The notes beneath the pieces are model-generated. The model ran no database searches, was not told the DNA's origin, and saw nothing but the letters and a program-made list of their open reading frames with translations. Of a stretch of DNA of 64,000 nt, positions 45,726 through 57,493 are shown in pieces. Both the position numbers and the translations under genes were made by a program. The stretch spans positions 124,001-188,000 of the forward strand of contig SAXG01000023.1 of NCBI GenBank assembly GCA_012932865.1, given 5' to 3'. This DNA comes from Amylostereum areolatum. Taxonomy: Eukaryota; Basidiomycota; Agaricomycetes; Russulales; Stereaceae. Numbering within the stretch: position 1 is the first letter of the stretch; every line of letters begins with the position of its first letter.

Positions 45726-47596
45726 TCACGTCGAAGGAGGAACGGGGCCCATCCTAGCACCGAAGCCATTCACCCATGAAAACAACTCGTCCTTCGCAGA
45801 CACCGCTCGCTCCTTCTCCGCCTCGAGCCGTGCATGCAGCTCCCCCTTCTCATTCTCCAGTCCTGTGATAGCCGCATCCTTCTGACGTATTTCAGCTTCA
45901 TGAGCATCTCGCACCGCCTTGAGATCCGCCAGGGCGTCCGCACGTAACGCGTCGATCTCCGCACCGTACGTCCGTTTTGCCTCGTCCATGTCCGCCCGAT
46001 GTTGCGCGATGATCTCGTCCAGTTCCCGCCACCTTTGCTCCAGAGCGCGGCACTGCGCGTCCTTCTGTCGAACCTGCTCTTCCAGCTGCGAGCACCGCAC
46101 CTCCGCCGCCGCCCGCGCCTCCTCTCGCTCCGCAGATTGCGCTTTCAATGCCCGGATCTCGGCGTCGAGTGCAAACTGTGGCGGCTGGGCGTCATCCATA
46201 GCAACATCGTCGTCGTCGTCGTCGTCATCTTCAGCCGGGTGGTGGACGAACGAGGAGCCGCGGCGCGTGGGAGTCTGTGCTGGCTGTATGAGGGTAGGTT
46301 GACGGGTGATACGTGTGATACCCCGATCCTCCGTGTCGGGCGGCGTAGGAAGGAACCCATGATGGTGCGAGGGCCTCTGCCGCGACTCAGAGGGTGTCGA
46401 GAAGAGGTCACTGGTGTTTCCGGCATGGGACGGCCCAGCATTGTTGGACGCGGTCGTGGTAGCGGCAGATTCGCGTTGAGTGACGACGGTCACGGTATGG
46501 GAAGAGAGAGGGCTTGGTGGCAGTGCACCGACAAGAGAAAAGCTTGGAGTAGCATGCGCGCTTGCAGAGGACGGGTCGTAGAAGGACGTCTGCATCTGCA
46601 CGCTCTTCTTCTCGCGGGGCGCATCCTGGGGCGCGCGCTCGAGCGCGACGATGCGCTCCTTGGCCTCCTTCAGCGCGGCATCTTTCGCGTCGAGGTCGTC
46701 CTCCATCTCCGCGACGGTGCGCCTGCGCGTACCGCGGAAGTAGCGGCGGGTTTGGGCGATGAAGTCGCGGTATCCGTTCGAGGAATCGTGGTGGATGTTC
46801 GCTTCGACTGCGAACTCGGCGAGCCTATACATCAGGAAAAACCTCCCTTACTAAAAATCTACTAATTAGAGGGGGACCTTCCTAATTCCCTGTTCCCGCT
46901 GCCAACCTGCAAGGCACTACGTCAACGTAGGTCCCTGTCACCCTTCTGGCCTCAACTATGTATTTGAAGTGCAAATATGAGGTCAATGTCGACGACGGTG
47001 CATCGAAATGTGTACGGGGTTTTGTGAGAATAGAGCCCGTTAGTTCACTTTAGGAAGGTCCCCCTCTAACTAGCGCTAATTTGCTGGATTTGTTGATTTT
47101 AGTAAGGGAGGTTTTTCCTGATGTACGGAGCGGTCGGGCAGTCGATCCGATGCGCACGGGGAGGGCAGGATAGGGGCATACCGCGGTTTGACTTCATCGC
47201 AGAGGAGGTACCCATCTTCTACGCGGCAGACGTAGCGCGAACGTTTCTAGGATGTACAGAGTCAGACATCCTGCCCGTACGGCATCGGAGAGAGTGGACA
47301 CGCACTGCTCTCCGCAGCGCGCCTCGGACGTAGCTGTTCTGTCGATTTTCGGTCCCGCGCAAGATGTCGCCGTTTTGCTGGGCGCTGTGTCGGACTGAAC
47401 GGCGGCGCGCGAGCGGAAGGTCACGATGAGTGTTCGAAGATGGAAGGAAGAAGGCGGGTTGCTCACCGCCCCGCTGGAGCTCGTCCTCCGTGATAGGGTC
47501 TGGCTGGACGTCGCGTCCGACCGCATCAACAGTCTCGCGCGTGAGGAAGTGGAGTAGGCCTACATTAACCTGATGGTCAGCCAGACGTTCCTTCAT
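45726..47596 (-). pseudogene. Coiled-coil gene A, disrupted by a MITE
   Basis: Minus-strand gene from ATG 47596 (MKERLADHQVNVGLLHFLTR), with two small introns, then KMGTSSAMKSNRGMPLSCPP, and, after the MITE, YRLAEFAVEANIHHDSSNGYRD. The rest is one long exon: a coiled coil (VAEMEDDLDAKDAALKEAKE), a Ser/Thr/Pro-rich middle with TPTRRGSSF and an Asp run, and a second long coiled coil (about 150 residues of EIRALKAQ, QLEEQVRQKDAQCRALEQRW) ending FGARMGPVPPST, TGA 45728-45726. Frame and phase agree across the insertion if the MITE is ignored. With the MITE, translation could begin at an ATG made by the MITE end (46832), giving a 368-residue product. Paralogue of the gene at 49544. Function unknown; structural or scaffold role is a guess. 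Confidence 0.7.
46830..47123. mobile_element. 294-bp MITE with TA duplication
   Basis: Long terminal inverted repeats starting CATCAGGAAAAACCTCCC at both ends, continuing with TTACTAAAA and, after a gap, AGAGGGGGACCTTCCTAA. The right arm carries about 20 extra bases between these blocks. TA lies on both sides (46828-46829; 47124-47125), typical of Tc1/mariner-type MITEs. No coding capacity. It sits in the coding region of coiled-coil gene A. Confidence 0.93.
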
Positions 47597-47876
47597 GCTG
47601 AGTTGATGGTAAGAACTCGCGGTCAAGGTATGTTGCTGGTCTATGGACAGGCATGCGGTATCTGAAAGGATGGATGTGGTTTAGGAATTGGGGGGATCTT
47701 GAGAAGTCTTGAGCCTGAGGGATACGAAGTATACGCCCGCTGACATTCGATGCCGTTTTATGCGTCGGGCGTGAAAGGGGCCAGCAGCAGCAGGACGTTA
47801 TACACAATGCAACGCGTCTATGTTGAATGTTGAAGGGCGATGATTCCACTCGCGGGTACAAACGAACCCTCAACCG

Positions 47877-47909
47877 TTTCTTTCTTTCTTTCTTTCTTTC
47901 TTTCTTTTT
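47877..47909. repeat. (TTTC)n microsatellite
   Basis: About eight TTTC units followed by a T5 G6 run, in the intergenic region upstream of coiled-coil gene A. Confidence 0.95.
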
Positions 47910-48224
47910 GGGGGGTGGGGGGGTTGTCTTCTTTTTGCGTGCCAAGGACCTGAAGCGGAGCTCGTGGAGCAAAGGGAACTCGAGAAACAAAGGGGCCAAA
48001 GAACCAGTGGGACAAAGGGCATTCATGACGATCCTGTTTGGGACATTCTGTTAGAACCACGGAAGTGATTCCAGGAGAAACCGACGACGTACGAGCTATC
48101 ACCCGCGACCGACGACCTCGCGAAGAAAACATCCGACAGGATAGAGCGAAATTCCTACAACATCTATTCGGAATTCTAACTTACAAACACGGCGACGCCG
48201 CAATGGACCCACACGCGCCGACTG

Positions 48225-49226
48225 CTACTCCCGCCCGTCCTCCTCCACGTTCCCCACAAGCAGCGCCATCAACCGCGGGCGGGTCCTCGCTTCCTCCAAC
48301 CACGCGCTCACGCCCTCGTCCCCCCGCTCCGCCGCCGCCAACATACCGTGTATGTCCTCAGCAGTAAGCACGACGTCCTCCACCAGAAGCGTGCGCGGCG
48401 TACGGTCGTAAAACCTTCCTAGACGCGAGGTCACTTCAATGGGCCCGCGCAACGCCGGACCTTCTCCCGCCTCGGTCTCCTCTTCCCCTGCGTCCGAGAC
48501 CGGCACGAACACCGGAGCTGCGCGCGCGCGGGCGTGAACTCGGGCCACGGTGAGCTCGATCCTCCTCATCGACTTGTTCTCGCTGATCCGGAGCAGCGCG
48601 TCGTAGGGCGTCCACGTGGGCGGGAAGGGCGTGCGGATGCATCTGAGGCCCGGGGCGTGCGCGAGAGCACCGACGATCTCGGGGTAGGCGACGGCGAGGC
48701 GGAAGGTGGTGTGGAAGGTGGAGAGCGCGGGCCAGGTTGGAAGAGCAGACGCCAGTCCGCAGAGGATGGCGCGACGGCGTTCGGGGTGAGGTGTGTGCAG
48801 AGACCGTCGGCGGAGGAGGAGCGTGTGGGGGCCGGGGGTGAGGGCGGAGAGCGCTGCACCGACCGCGGTGCCAGAGGAGAGATCTAACTCTCCAAGGGAG
48901 GATTCCGCATCGAGGGTGAGGTCGAGCGTTTCGAGCGCGACAGGATCGGGTTTGGTCCCGATCGCTTGGAAAATGGGGGCGAGGCCGGGGTAGGTCGCGG
49001 AGGCGATGAGGACGCGGGTGTGGTGAGCGTAGTTAGGGGTGGTAGAGAGGGTGCGGGAAAGGAGGGCGGCGGAGCGGGAGTTGGCGAGGGTTAGTGTGTG
49101 GTACAGGAGCGGGGTGGCGATGCGGGCGAGGGTGTGGTGAGTGGAAAGAACGGGGACGAGGTCGGGTTGGGAGAGGAGGTCGACGATGCGCTCGAGTATC
49201 TCTTCGGGGAGGGCGAGGAGAGGCAT
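48225..49226 (-). CDS. F-box-like protein
   Basis: Single-exon minus-strand gene from ATG 49226 (MPLLALPEEILERIVDLLSQ). The first 45 residues match an F-box-like motif (LPEEILERIVDLL ... LVPVLSTHHTLARIATPLLYHTL), which in characterised proteins recruits substrates to an SCF ubiquitin ligase through Skp1. The remainder has repeated alternating strands and helices with leucines (LETLDLTLDAESSLGELDL, WPALSTFHTTFRLAVAYP), as in the LRR-like bodies of the many basidiomycete F-box proteins. It ends GNVEEDGRE, TAG 48227-48225. An upstream TTG-led extension of the frame lacks an ATG. The 5' third plus promoter is duplicated at 57243-57946. Confidence 0.72.
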   Translation of the reverse strand: MPLLALPEEILERIVDLLSQPDLVPVLSTHHTLARIATPLLYHTLTLANSRSAALLSRTLSTTPNYAHHTRVLIASATYPGLAPIFQAIGTKPDPVALETLDLTLDAESSLGELDLSSGTAVGAALSALTPGPHTLLLRRRSLHTPHPERRRAILCGLASALPTWPALSTFHTTFRLAVAYPEIVGALAHAPGLRCIRTPFPPTWTPYDALLRISENKSMRRIELTVARVHARARAAPVFVPVSDAGEEETEAGEGPALRGPIEVTSRLGRFYDRTPRTLLVEDVVLTAEDIHGMLAAAERGDEGVSAWLEEARTRPRLMALLVGNVEEDGRE

Positions 49227-49679
49227 TTGGGGGGCGTCAAAAACCGGATGGCGGAGGTCAGTTGATAATCGATAAAGACTGAGAGAGCTCAGAGTCAGAG
49301 CGCCGACGACCTGCGACAAGTTGCATTCACGCTCACATACGATTACGAAGGATTACATGCAACAAAGACATTTGTATGCGTTCAACAATCGGGTATACGA
49401 GATATCAGATCTAGAATACACTTCATCAAACTTGTACACGGTCGACAGGTGCTGAACCCAGATGCGTAGCCAGACAGAGAAACATACACTATATAGAAGA
49501 AGAGAAAGCACCGCACCACTTGCGACACGGTCGCCCCCCGCCTTCACGTCGAAACCATAAACCCTGGCGCAGTGGGCCCGAACATGGACGACAATCCCTG
49601 GGCATGCACCCACGCTCGCTCGTGGTTCCCGCGGTGGACATCGTTCTCCGCCCGCAACACGCCGTTCTCCACCCTCAGC
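48979..49679. repeat. Source copy of a 0.7-kb segmental duplication
   Basis: Covers the F-box 5' end, the intergenic region and the last codons of coiled-coil gene B. It is nearly identical to 57243-57946 in the same orientation, with a small indel in the F-box part. Confidence 0.92.
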
Positions 49680-51050
49680 GCCTCGTTGTCCACCCTCAGC
49701 GTCGTATTCTCCTGCTCCAGCCGATCGAGTTTCTTCTGCGCAGCGTCCAGCGCCGCCGCCGCCCCCACGTACTGCGCCCGCGCTGCCCGCAGCGCATCCT
49801 CCTGCTGCGAGAGGACATTGGCGTGTTCGGCCTGGAGCGCAGCCATCACGACGACGTGCTCGCGCACCTGAGCGTGGTACCGTTCCTCCTGCTCGTCGAT
49901 CGTCGCGCGCGCGCCCCGGAGCGCCACGACGCCGCCCGCATGCTGGAAGCGCGCAGCCTGGAGGCTGTCCTTGCACTCCGCGAGCTCGAGCACCACTTCG
50001 ACCTCTTCCTCCTCCCGCAGCGCGGCCAGCGCCTCGAGCGCCTCGAGCTGCGCCATCGCTTCGCTGTACCGCGTCTGCGTCGCCGCGGACTGTGCCCGCG
50101 CGTCCTCGCGCCGCATTTCGCATTCCAGGAAGCGCGCCTCGAGCTCGGCGTGCCGCTGCTTGGCGCTGCCGAGCTGGCGCTCGAGCCGCTTGCGGATCTC
50201 CTGACAGGCGCCGTATTTCGGTTGCCAGTCGGAGGGCGAGGGGGCGGCCGTCGGGGGCTGGGAGAACGTCGGGGGACCGAACTGGGGCTGGGCTGGCATG
50301 TCGACTTCCATGGCCTCGTCTGGCGCGGGCGGGTCGAGGATTGCGCGCGAGGAGCCCCGGCGGGTGGGCGAGGGTGGGACGTCGTCGAGGATCAGCGTGG
50401 GCTGTCGTGCGGGGAGGCGGGGCGCGGATTCGGGGGTGGGCAACGATGCCGCGGGGTCGAAGGAGGTCGGTTTGCGAGGGGTCGTGGTGGATTGACTGGA
50501 TGGTGTGGGGGTCAGCGTCGGTGAAGACGAACGGGAGACGGATGAGACGTACAGAGTGTGGGTGTCGGGAATGAGGATGGAGGGCATGGGTCCGTCTTCG
50601 AGCGTGTGGCTGGTGGTTCTTACCGTCAGGGATGCAGAGGAGCAGGACGGGCAAAGGGACGCACGACGAGCCCGACGGTCCTGCGGCGGAGAACGATCCT
50701 TGTGGACTGTGATGGGCGGTGCGGTCGCTCTCCTCGACGCGGATGGCGCGCTTCTCGGCGGCCTGGAGGGCTTGGATGGTTTGCTTGAGGTCCGCGACGG
50801 CCTCCTGCAGCTCCGCGCGCGCGTCGTCGCGGTCGTCCTCGGTTGCTTTCAGCTGGGCCTTCAGCGCGCGCAAGCTCTCCTTCGCCTCAAGCAGCTCCGC
50901 GCGGATCTGCCATCGTTCGACGGGTGTGACGATGGCATACGCAAAGGAAGGAAAAGAACGACACGTACCTCCGCTTTCGTGGCATCCCGCTTGCCCGGGA
51001 ATTGTCGGCGGATCGCGGACGTGTGAGGCGGGACGTGGGTGGCTGGCGGG
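49544..51050 (-). CDS. Coiled-coil gene B (5' end uncertain)
   Basis: Paralogue of coiled-coil gene A. The exon near 51050-50968 reads SAIRRQFPGKRDATKAE, spliced to IRAELLEAKESLRALKAQLK and a further coiled coil (EDDRDDARAELQEAVADLKQ), then a Ser/Pro part, an intron with GTAAGA donor near 50625, and the long last exon: TPTPSSQSTTTPRKPTS, PPSPTRRGSSRAIL, EAMEVDMPAQPQFGPP, then about 220 residues of coiled coil (YGACQEIRKRLERQLGSAKQ, KKLDRLEQENTTLRVDNEAL) ending SSMFGPTAPGFMVST at TGA 49546-49544. Shared with A: a TRRGSS site before the acidic patch, the coiled-coil layout and a GP-rich tail. I could not place a start codon; the first exon(s) lie upstream of about 51050. Function unknown. Confidence 0.65.
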
Positions 51051-54000
51051 CGGAAGCAAGGCGGAAGGTGCGGACTCGACGCGAGCGGCGTGGCGGAGAT
51101 TGCCGGGGACGCGCTTTCCGTCACTCCGTGTTTGCCTCTTTGCTGGTCTCGCAGCACTCTCGCTCTCCCTCGCCGATCGACGGCCGTGCCTTTTGAATGC
51201 ACGAAACGCTGCAGAAGACGAGGACTCTGGGCGAATTCACTGACTATCCTACTGACTATCTTACTGCCCGACACGATGGCTGACTGGCTGGTCCGCTCCT
51301 CGCGTATTTTCTTCCGACGCTTTGGCCCGCTCTCCCCCTTCCTTTCGTGATCACCCACGCGTTGGCTGCTTTCTGTGGACGAATCACCCTCGCAGGTGCG
51401 TTCTCACTGTGTCTTTTCTGCTCGGATTTCTCATCCGGCCCCAGATCTCCCATCGTCCCACTCCCAACCCACTCTCACGCGCGCGCCCGTTCCCTGTGTG
51501 CGTAGATCGACCTTGCCGCCGTGCTCGCGTCTGGGTAAAGGTGAGATCTCATCCCTGATGTCCCGCACACTACTCACTTTTTCGTGCGCAGTCTTCCCCG
51601 CTTCCGACCCCCTTTGTTTGTTCCACACACACGACTTGGACGCCGGCAACATGTTGCGGGTTCTGTCGCGGCGTGCGCCGCATCGCTCGCCGTCAGAATC
51701 GCATGCAACAATCGCAAGGTGAGTGTCGCGCTCCGTTGGGAAGAATGACAGATCCTCACCTTTTGTCCTGCTCGCCAATACGCGTCCCTCTCTCCCGAAA
51801 GTCCCCCGCCTTGCATCGCACCAGAACGACCACAAACGGCCCCTTCACCCATGTTGCAGCAGCTTGCGCTCGGTCAGTGCCACACTCCGTCGGAACGAAC
51901 GATGCACTCACACGCATTTCTCCCTAGCGCATGCTCGCGCGTCCCTCTCGCCAGCAACGAACTTGAGCGCATGGGTTTATGCCCTGCGAGGTCCAATGAA
52001 TGAGGCGAGTTTCCTTATCCCGCACCGAGTACTACGAACCAACTCACCATTTTTGTGAGCGTGCCCCCGAGCCCCAGCTCCGGATCCTCTTGAGGACACC
52101 GCGCACGGAGACCTGCAGCAAACACAGTGAGTATCCGAGATGAAAACATGCGCACGCTTCCTGCACCGCTTACCTATTCCTACCCAGCTCGACGAAAAGC
52201 CTGCGCGCGCTGCGGGTGAGTACACCTCGCGCGTTTGGCGGGGTCGCCGGTATCGGAAGGCGTGGGGGAGATGTGGGCCCGAGGCCCACATCAACGAGAG
52301 CAGCGGGAGGTGGCGCTCGCCGTGTGGGCCTTGGGCCCGAAAAAAAGTCGGTTTGATACCGTCCTTGAAGGGATGACAGACGGAGCACGGGGCGACTCTT
52401 CGTGAGCTGTGGTGCATTTGATGAGAGCTTGTGCACGGGGGAAACCCTCTCGCGCTCGCCATGTGGGCCCCGATGCGCGGAAAATGGCGGCTTCAGCCGC
52501 TGTAAGGCGAAGGGCCCGATGAGCACATGCATATCGACGTCAAAAGGTGGTGCGGGGAGGGTTCTGGATGGGTGTCGGAGGTGGCATGGCGGGGAGGTTG
52601 CACGTTGAGGAGCGCCACGGAGATGGTGGCGGGGCTGACACCCCGCACTGGAAGGGTGTGGGCCAAACGGCCCACACTGATGAGTGTTTCTTCTCGCACG
52701 ACGAGGGTGGCCGCTCGCCGCTCGGGCCTGGGTCCGAAAAATCCAGGGGTATGAGGGGCATTTTGCGCATTTCGGAAGGGAAAAGGGGGCGTTCGGTGGA
52801 TATGTTTGGGGATGGCGGGAGAGTGGTGGGGAGAACACTGTGTTGATGAGCTGTCTTGTGCGTGATGAGGATGAGGAGGGCGCGGCTGACACCGCGCGCT
52901 GTGAAGGTGTGGGCCCTTTGGCCCACACCAACGGACATTTCTTCTGGGGTGACGTGGGTTGGCGCTCGCCACGCGGGCCTCGGCCTCAGAAAAATGGGCC
53001 TTTTGAAGGCATATTTTGAAGGTCGGTGGGTGGTGAGGAGTGCGTCGGGGGAGGAGGGGGTGAGGCAAGGGAAACAGCAAACATGAACAGCAGCACTCAC
53101 CACGGCGGCCTGGGTAGGTGGAATTGGCTGTGGAAGTGGCACATTGGAGAGGGTGGCAAGCGACGAGTCTGATGTGTGTTCTGTCGGGGAGGACGGGGGA
53201 CGAGAAGGGTGCCAGTGCCCTTGACATCGGTATATGAAGTTGGCCAACCAGACGTGATCGATACCGAGATGTTTGGAAGCTTCCAGGCCTGCTGTCATTT
53301 TGTGGCGTCTCTGTGATGGTCACATTTGTTGCTGCGGATGAGACTTGGACCCACTGAGTCTGAGTGTGTTTTGGGATGGGGGGAAGCCCTATGCCCTCCG
53401 GCATACAGTTTCCATCTACAGGTATCCCTCTGTCTCTGGTGGGTAGCGCACAGGGAGGGAGGGCTGTCCCACTCTGTGCACTGTTCACCGGACATCGGAG
53501 GAGGTGTGACCACCTAAAAATATACCAGCCTTGCTTACCATCATTTCACAGGTCTCCCTCCGCCGGATCATGATAAGGCACTGCTCCATGTCCAGCCCGA
53601 GCCTGCTACGAGTTCTGGACTCGGAATCTGCACTGATCATTGGCTCAGATTTCCAGACGAGATTTTGAGCAGTTGGTGCTCGGCTTGCACTGTGTTCATT
53701 TTCAGGTTTTTCTTATTGAGAGGGAATGGAAGTGGGCCGTTTTGGCCTCGAAGCGAGTGTAGCGTAAATTGTATCTGGGAAGCAACACAGGTGGATGTGA
53801 CGGCAACCGTGCAAGAAAGTGGGACCAGTGTCAAACAGTGAGTTCGATACGATGCAGACCACAAGATGGCCATTCAGTCCCATTCTCAACAGATCAAGTT
53901 CACATTTTCTTCCCTTGCTCTCCGTCATATACACTTCATGCCCATACATTTCTCAATCTCTCTGCAGTGGTACTCATAGCCATCCTGATCTGCGCACGAG

Positions 54001-57000
54001 GTTTCTAGTAGAGACAGTAGAGCCCGTGGCCAAGGGCTGCAACGGCGGTCTCGCTTCCTTCGGGTCCCAGTCCCATTTTCCCATGCTATTTACGGAGAAG
54101 ATGGCAGATGCGCGCACTGGCATTCACTTGGCTGGGCCCGTGCACGGAAGAGGCAAGAGTATAAGAGGTATGTCGACACCACGACTCCATCTGTCATCCC
54201 GCTCACTCGTCCTCTCCTCCCCTGCTCCTCATTTCCGTGTATTCCACCCCACCTTACACAACTTCCACCAGCCACAGGATCGAAGCCCATTTGCAAGAAT
54301 GGTGTGATTGTTCCTACCTTTGCGGGAAGGAATTTTGGGATAACGTGCTCTTGCAGGTGACTTTCCGCACACCGATTTACTTCAGGTAAGCCTGTCGGTA
54401 GCAGGTGGATTGTATCAAGCTTACAGAGATCGACACCTCAGCACCGTGGACCAAGGATCAACGAAACCGTGCGTGCTCTGCGATCTACGATCCATGACTT
54501 TGAACTCACCTCTTCTTCCCCGCACGCAGTCCTCAACGCGGAATGGTCCACCGTGTGCCAGCGTACAACGGGAAAGGGCGCCGGCGCCGGACTCGGCTGT
54601 GGGAGAACGTGGTCCGGGTGAGTTTCGTTTCGGGCACAGAAGACGGATTCGCACTCACCGTGTCTTCTAGACCGCTTATTCGCACGCCGTCGCGCATGGG
54701 GCGTACGACGCCCCCGCGTGCCAGTGTGTCCGAGAGGGGCCGCCGCAAGGCTCGCAATCCATCCCAAGGACCCCGCCCATGGATGCAGGTGCGCCCTGCC
54801 ACTGGTCTGTGTCCCCACGCTCACGTGCTCGACACGGAAGAGTGCTGCGGACGTGGAACGTTGCCCGTGCGATCGACGAGTTTCCGGCCGAGCTTTGAGC
54901 GGTGAACATTGAACCACGCGCACACGGAGCGTGATCTCGACACCGCCAACGAGAATGTGACATCGGCAGGGCGCGTTCTGTCGGTGAGCTCCTTTTGTGA
55001 GCAAGAAAAGCTTGAGACTTACTTTGTTCCCCGAGATTCCAACCGAGCGGTCGACCACGCGGCGACGCGCACACGAAGCGAGATGCGTGGTGCAGCCACG
55101 CGACCTTCCTTGTTTGGTGAGTCTTTCATCGAGAGGACGGGGGAGGTTTGGGCTCACTGCATTCGTCAGGTTCGCATCCTTGCCGCCTGCAAGCGGGGGC
55201 GGGAACGCCAGATCTCGTTGGCACGACGACACCGACGGGCGAGAGCGCGCCCTTGCATGCCGTTCCCACCTTGTTCCCACCCGCTTTTGCTTTGAGGTTG
55301 ATGCTTGCGCCCGCGTCGGTCTTCGTGCATTTCTCCTAAATCATATCGCTCGCGGGGGACGGGGTGCGCCTTCAGGGTGCCTCGGTGAGTTTTCCTCCGA
55401 GGAATAAGGGATCGCGCTTACCCAGGCCTTCGCTCTTCCCATCGTGTCCACGCTTGTCGGATGCCGCAGGTGTCGCCTTCAATGTCGTCATCGAGGCTGA
55501 CCCCCGCCGTTCGGAGTGACCTGTGCCGGCTTCGCGTACGTGGGAGACAGGCGCGGCGCGCACGACGCTGTCTCCCGATCAACGTTGACGGGCGGAGCGA
55601 TGTGCCGCGTGCTATACAGTGTGTATTGGTGAGTTTTCTGTGGAGGAAAGGGCAGGATCGCGCTCACCCTCATTCTTCAGACCGTCCCTCTTCGCGTTGC
55701 ATTGGCGCTTGGCGGATTGCGTAGGCGGGACACCGTCGTTTCGCCGCATGGGTTGCGAACGCGCGGTCGGGCGGGCGGGAGGGTGGTGCGTGCAGCACGC
55801 GGAGTCGTCCAGGTCGGTGGGTTTCGCCGCCGCGCCTTCAGTTTCGTCGTCGAGGCTGATCTTGCCGCGCAGGTAAAAGGGGGGAGGAGTTGGCGAGTGT
55901 GAGGAAAGGGGACGGCCCGCGCCCGTGAGGCCGTTGAAGTCGAACGGGTAAAGCTGTTCGGACAGAGGTTGGTTATGGTAAGCACGCCGTCGTTCTGCAA
56001 TAGCACGTCGTAACGCACCTCGAGTCAAGGTCCTCTGATGCGTTCACGACGTTGCGCGGCGTCCACCGTTCGAGGCGCATGCGACGTCTGGCGAAGGACC
56101 TGTTCACCGAGGTCGCGTAGGTTGAAGGCGGGAGGGCGTACGCATTTACGATCGGGCGCGGTGGACGGCGAGCGGCGTCGGAGGGGTTGAAAGGAGGCAT
56201 TTCTCGCGTGGAGGGATGCGGGCGTGAGTTGGAGTGTGGAGTGTGGATGGGGGAGGTGGTGGAAGGAGCTGAAGGAGATGAGAGAATGGCGAACCGCCGA
56301 CGCGGACTTCCGTTGACACGTTCCGTCGCCGACGAGCCCACTTTTTTTTTCCCACTTTCACTTTCATTCCTTCCCACCGTCGGACGTTGCCCCAACCCGT
56401 CCCGTCCCCTCGCCCTCCCGACCTGCACGTCCCCTCCCTTCCCCGCCACGTGAAAGCGCACGCCCAGACGCCGTCGACGACCCCAGCGCACGGACCGCCG
56501 ATTGGTCGCCTTCGACAGCGGCAATCTTCGTGAGTACGTTCCGCGCTCGTTTGCGCGTGGATGAAATGCTCACCTGTGCATTTGCAGACGTCCCGGCGTG
56601 CGTTGAAGGATGGAGCGGGATGGAAGAGCAACGGGCTGTGGGACTGGAGGTGAGTGTCCCCCCACCTCGTGCGTTCCTGCGTCTCTGAGAACGACGCTCT
56701 CGACTCAGGTGCCGGCCACGTCGTGCCCGCACATGGACGGCGTGAGGCTGGACGTCTTCCCTGGGACGATGTATGCGCGCTGAGCGTCCGACGGGTACGT
56801 TCGCACTCCCCCCCTCGGTTCACCCTATTCTCGCGGACTGGACACTCTGGCCGTCTTTTTTCTCTTTCATGTACATATCACGACATTTTTTCCAATTCCA
56901 TTGATTGTCTTTGCACGCGGGCGCATCCGCCCGGAGCACCCTCGGTAGGCTGTATGTACTCTACGGTACACGCAGACCACAACCGAGCCCCTGCGCACGG

Positions 57001-57242
57001 GTGCGGGGCGGCAGAGGCCTCCATCCGCATCACGGGGGATCTGGCGGGAGGACGGGGGCGAGATCTGCGGAAGAAGGTCAGGGAGGACCGAACGAATGAA
57101 AAAGGGAAAGGGAGGGGGGGAAAAGGGCGCGGGGGGACGAAGCAGGGGAGGGGAGACAGCGCAGGGGAAGAGGGAGCGCGGGTTCGCGGTGGGGAGGGAT
57201 CGGGGTCGAGAGCGGAGTGTAAGGATCGGTAGGAAGAGGGAG
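51051..57242. other. Gene-poor region with intron-like repeats
   Basis: No open frame here has a recognisable domain. On + many short segments start GGTGAGT and end with CTCACC/CTTACC plus a downstream CAG, i.e. look like short introns: near 51719, 52127, 54606, 54984, 55384, 55627, 56528 and 56647. Those at 55384 and 55627 are clear relatives (GGTGAGTTTTC ... ATCGCGCTYACCC). Exon-like pieces between them include FSFVVEADLAAQ (about 55845-55880) and a similar FNVVIEADP (about 55475-55505). On the minus strand a frame at 53298-53100 (MTAGLEASKHLGIDHVWLAN) ends at a GTGAGT donor and may be an exon of an undefined gene. This is either a decayed multi-intron gene family or spliced non-coding RNA. 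Confidence 0.4.
52261..53050. repeat. Palindromic hairpin repeat family
   Basis: Three copies of a near-perfect palindrome: ATGTGGGCC-CGA-GGCCCACAT (52271-52291), GTGTGGGCC-AAAC-GGCCCACAC (52656-52677) and a 10-bp version with loop CTTT (52906-52929). Two are preceded by a second hairpin with loop CTGACA (52629-52646 and 52880-52897). All three are followed 20-31 bp later by a GGCGCTCGCC-GGGCC-GAAAAA motif (about 52311, 52709, 52959), which also occurs alone near 52450. The last two copies are 251 bp apart. Confidence 0.8.
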
Positions 57243-57493
57243 GCGAGGCCGGGATAGGTCGTGGAAGCGGCGAGGACACGGGTGTGGTGAGCGTAGTTAG
57301 GGGTGGTAGAGAGGGTGCGGGCGAGGAGGGCGGCGGCGGAACGGGAGTTGGCGAGGGTTAGTGTGTGGTACAGGAGCGGGGTGGCGATGCGGGCGAGGGT
57401 GTGGTGAGTGGAAAGAACGGGGACGAGGTCGGGTTGGGAGAGGAGGTCGACGATGCGCTCGAGTATCTCTTCGGGGAGGGCGAGGAGAGGCAT
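57243..57493 (-). pseudogene. Truncated F-box-like gene copy
   Basis: Carries ATG 57493 and the first 80 or so codons of the F-box-like gene (MPLLALPEEILERIVDLLSQ ... THHTLARIATPLLY), one extra alanine in SRSAAALLARTL, then leaves homology near 57243. The frame stays open to 56867 by chance in GC-rich sequence. The LRR-like body is missing. Confidence 0.85.

Noticed and set aside
52170..53488. Long minus-strand frames with look-alike peptides (AHTFTARGVSRA, AHTLPVRGVSPA)
   Set aside because: The similar peptides come from the hairpin repeats but fall in different frames, so they are not one repeated protein.
56867..57493. F-box-like frame continuing well past the duplicated part
   Set aside because: Homology to the F-box gene ends near 57243; the rest is chance open frame in GC-rich sequence.
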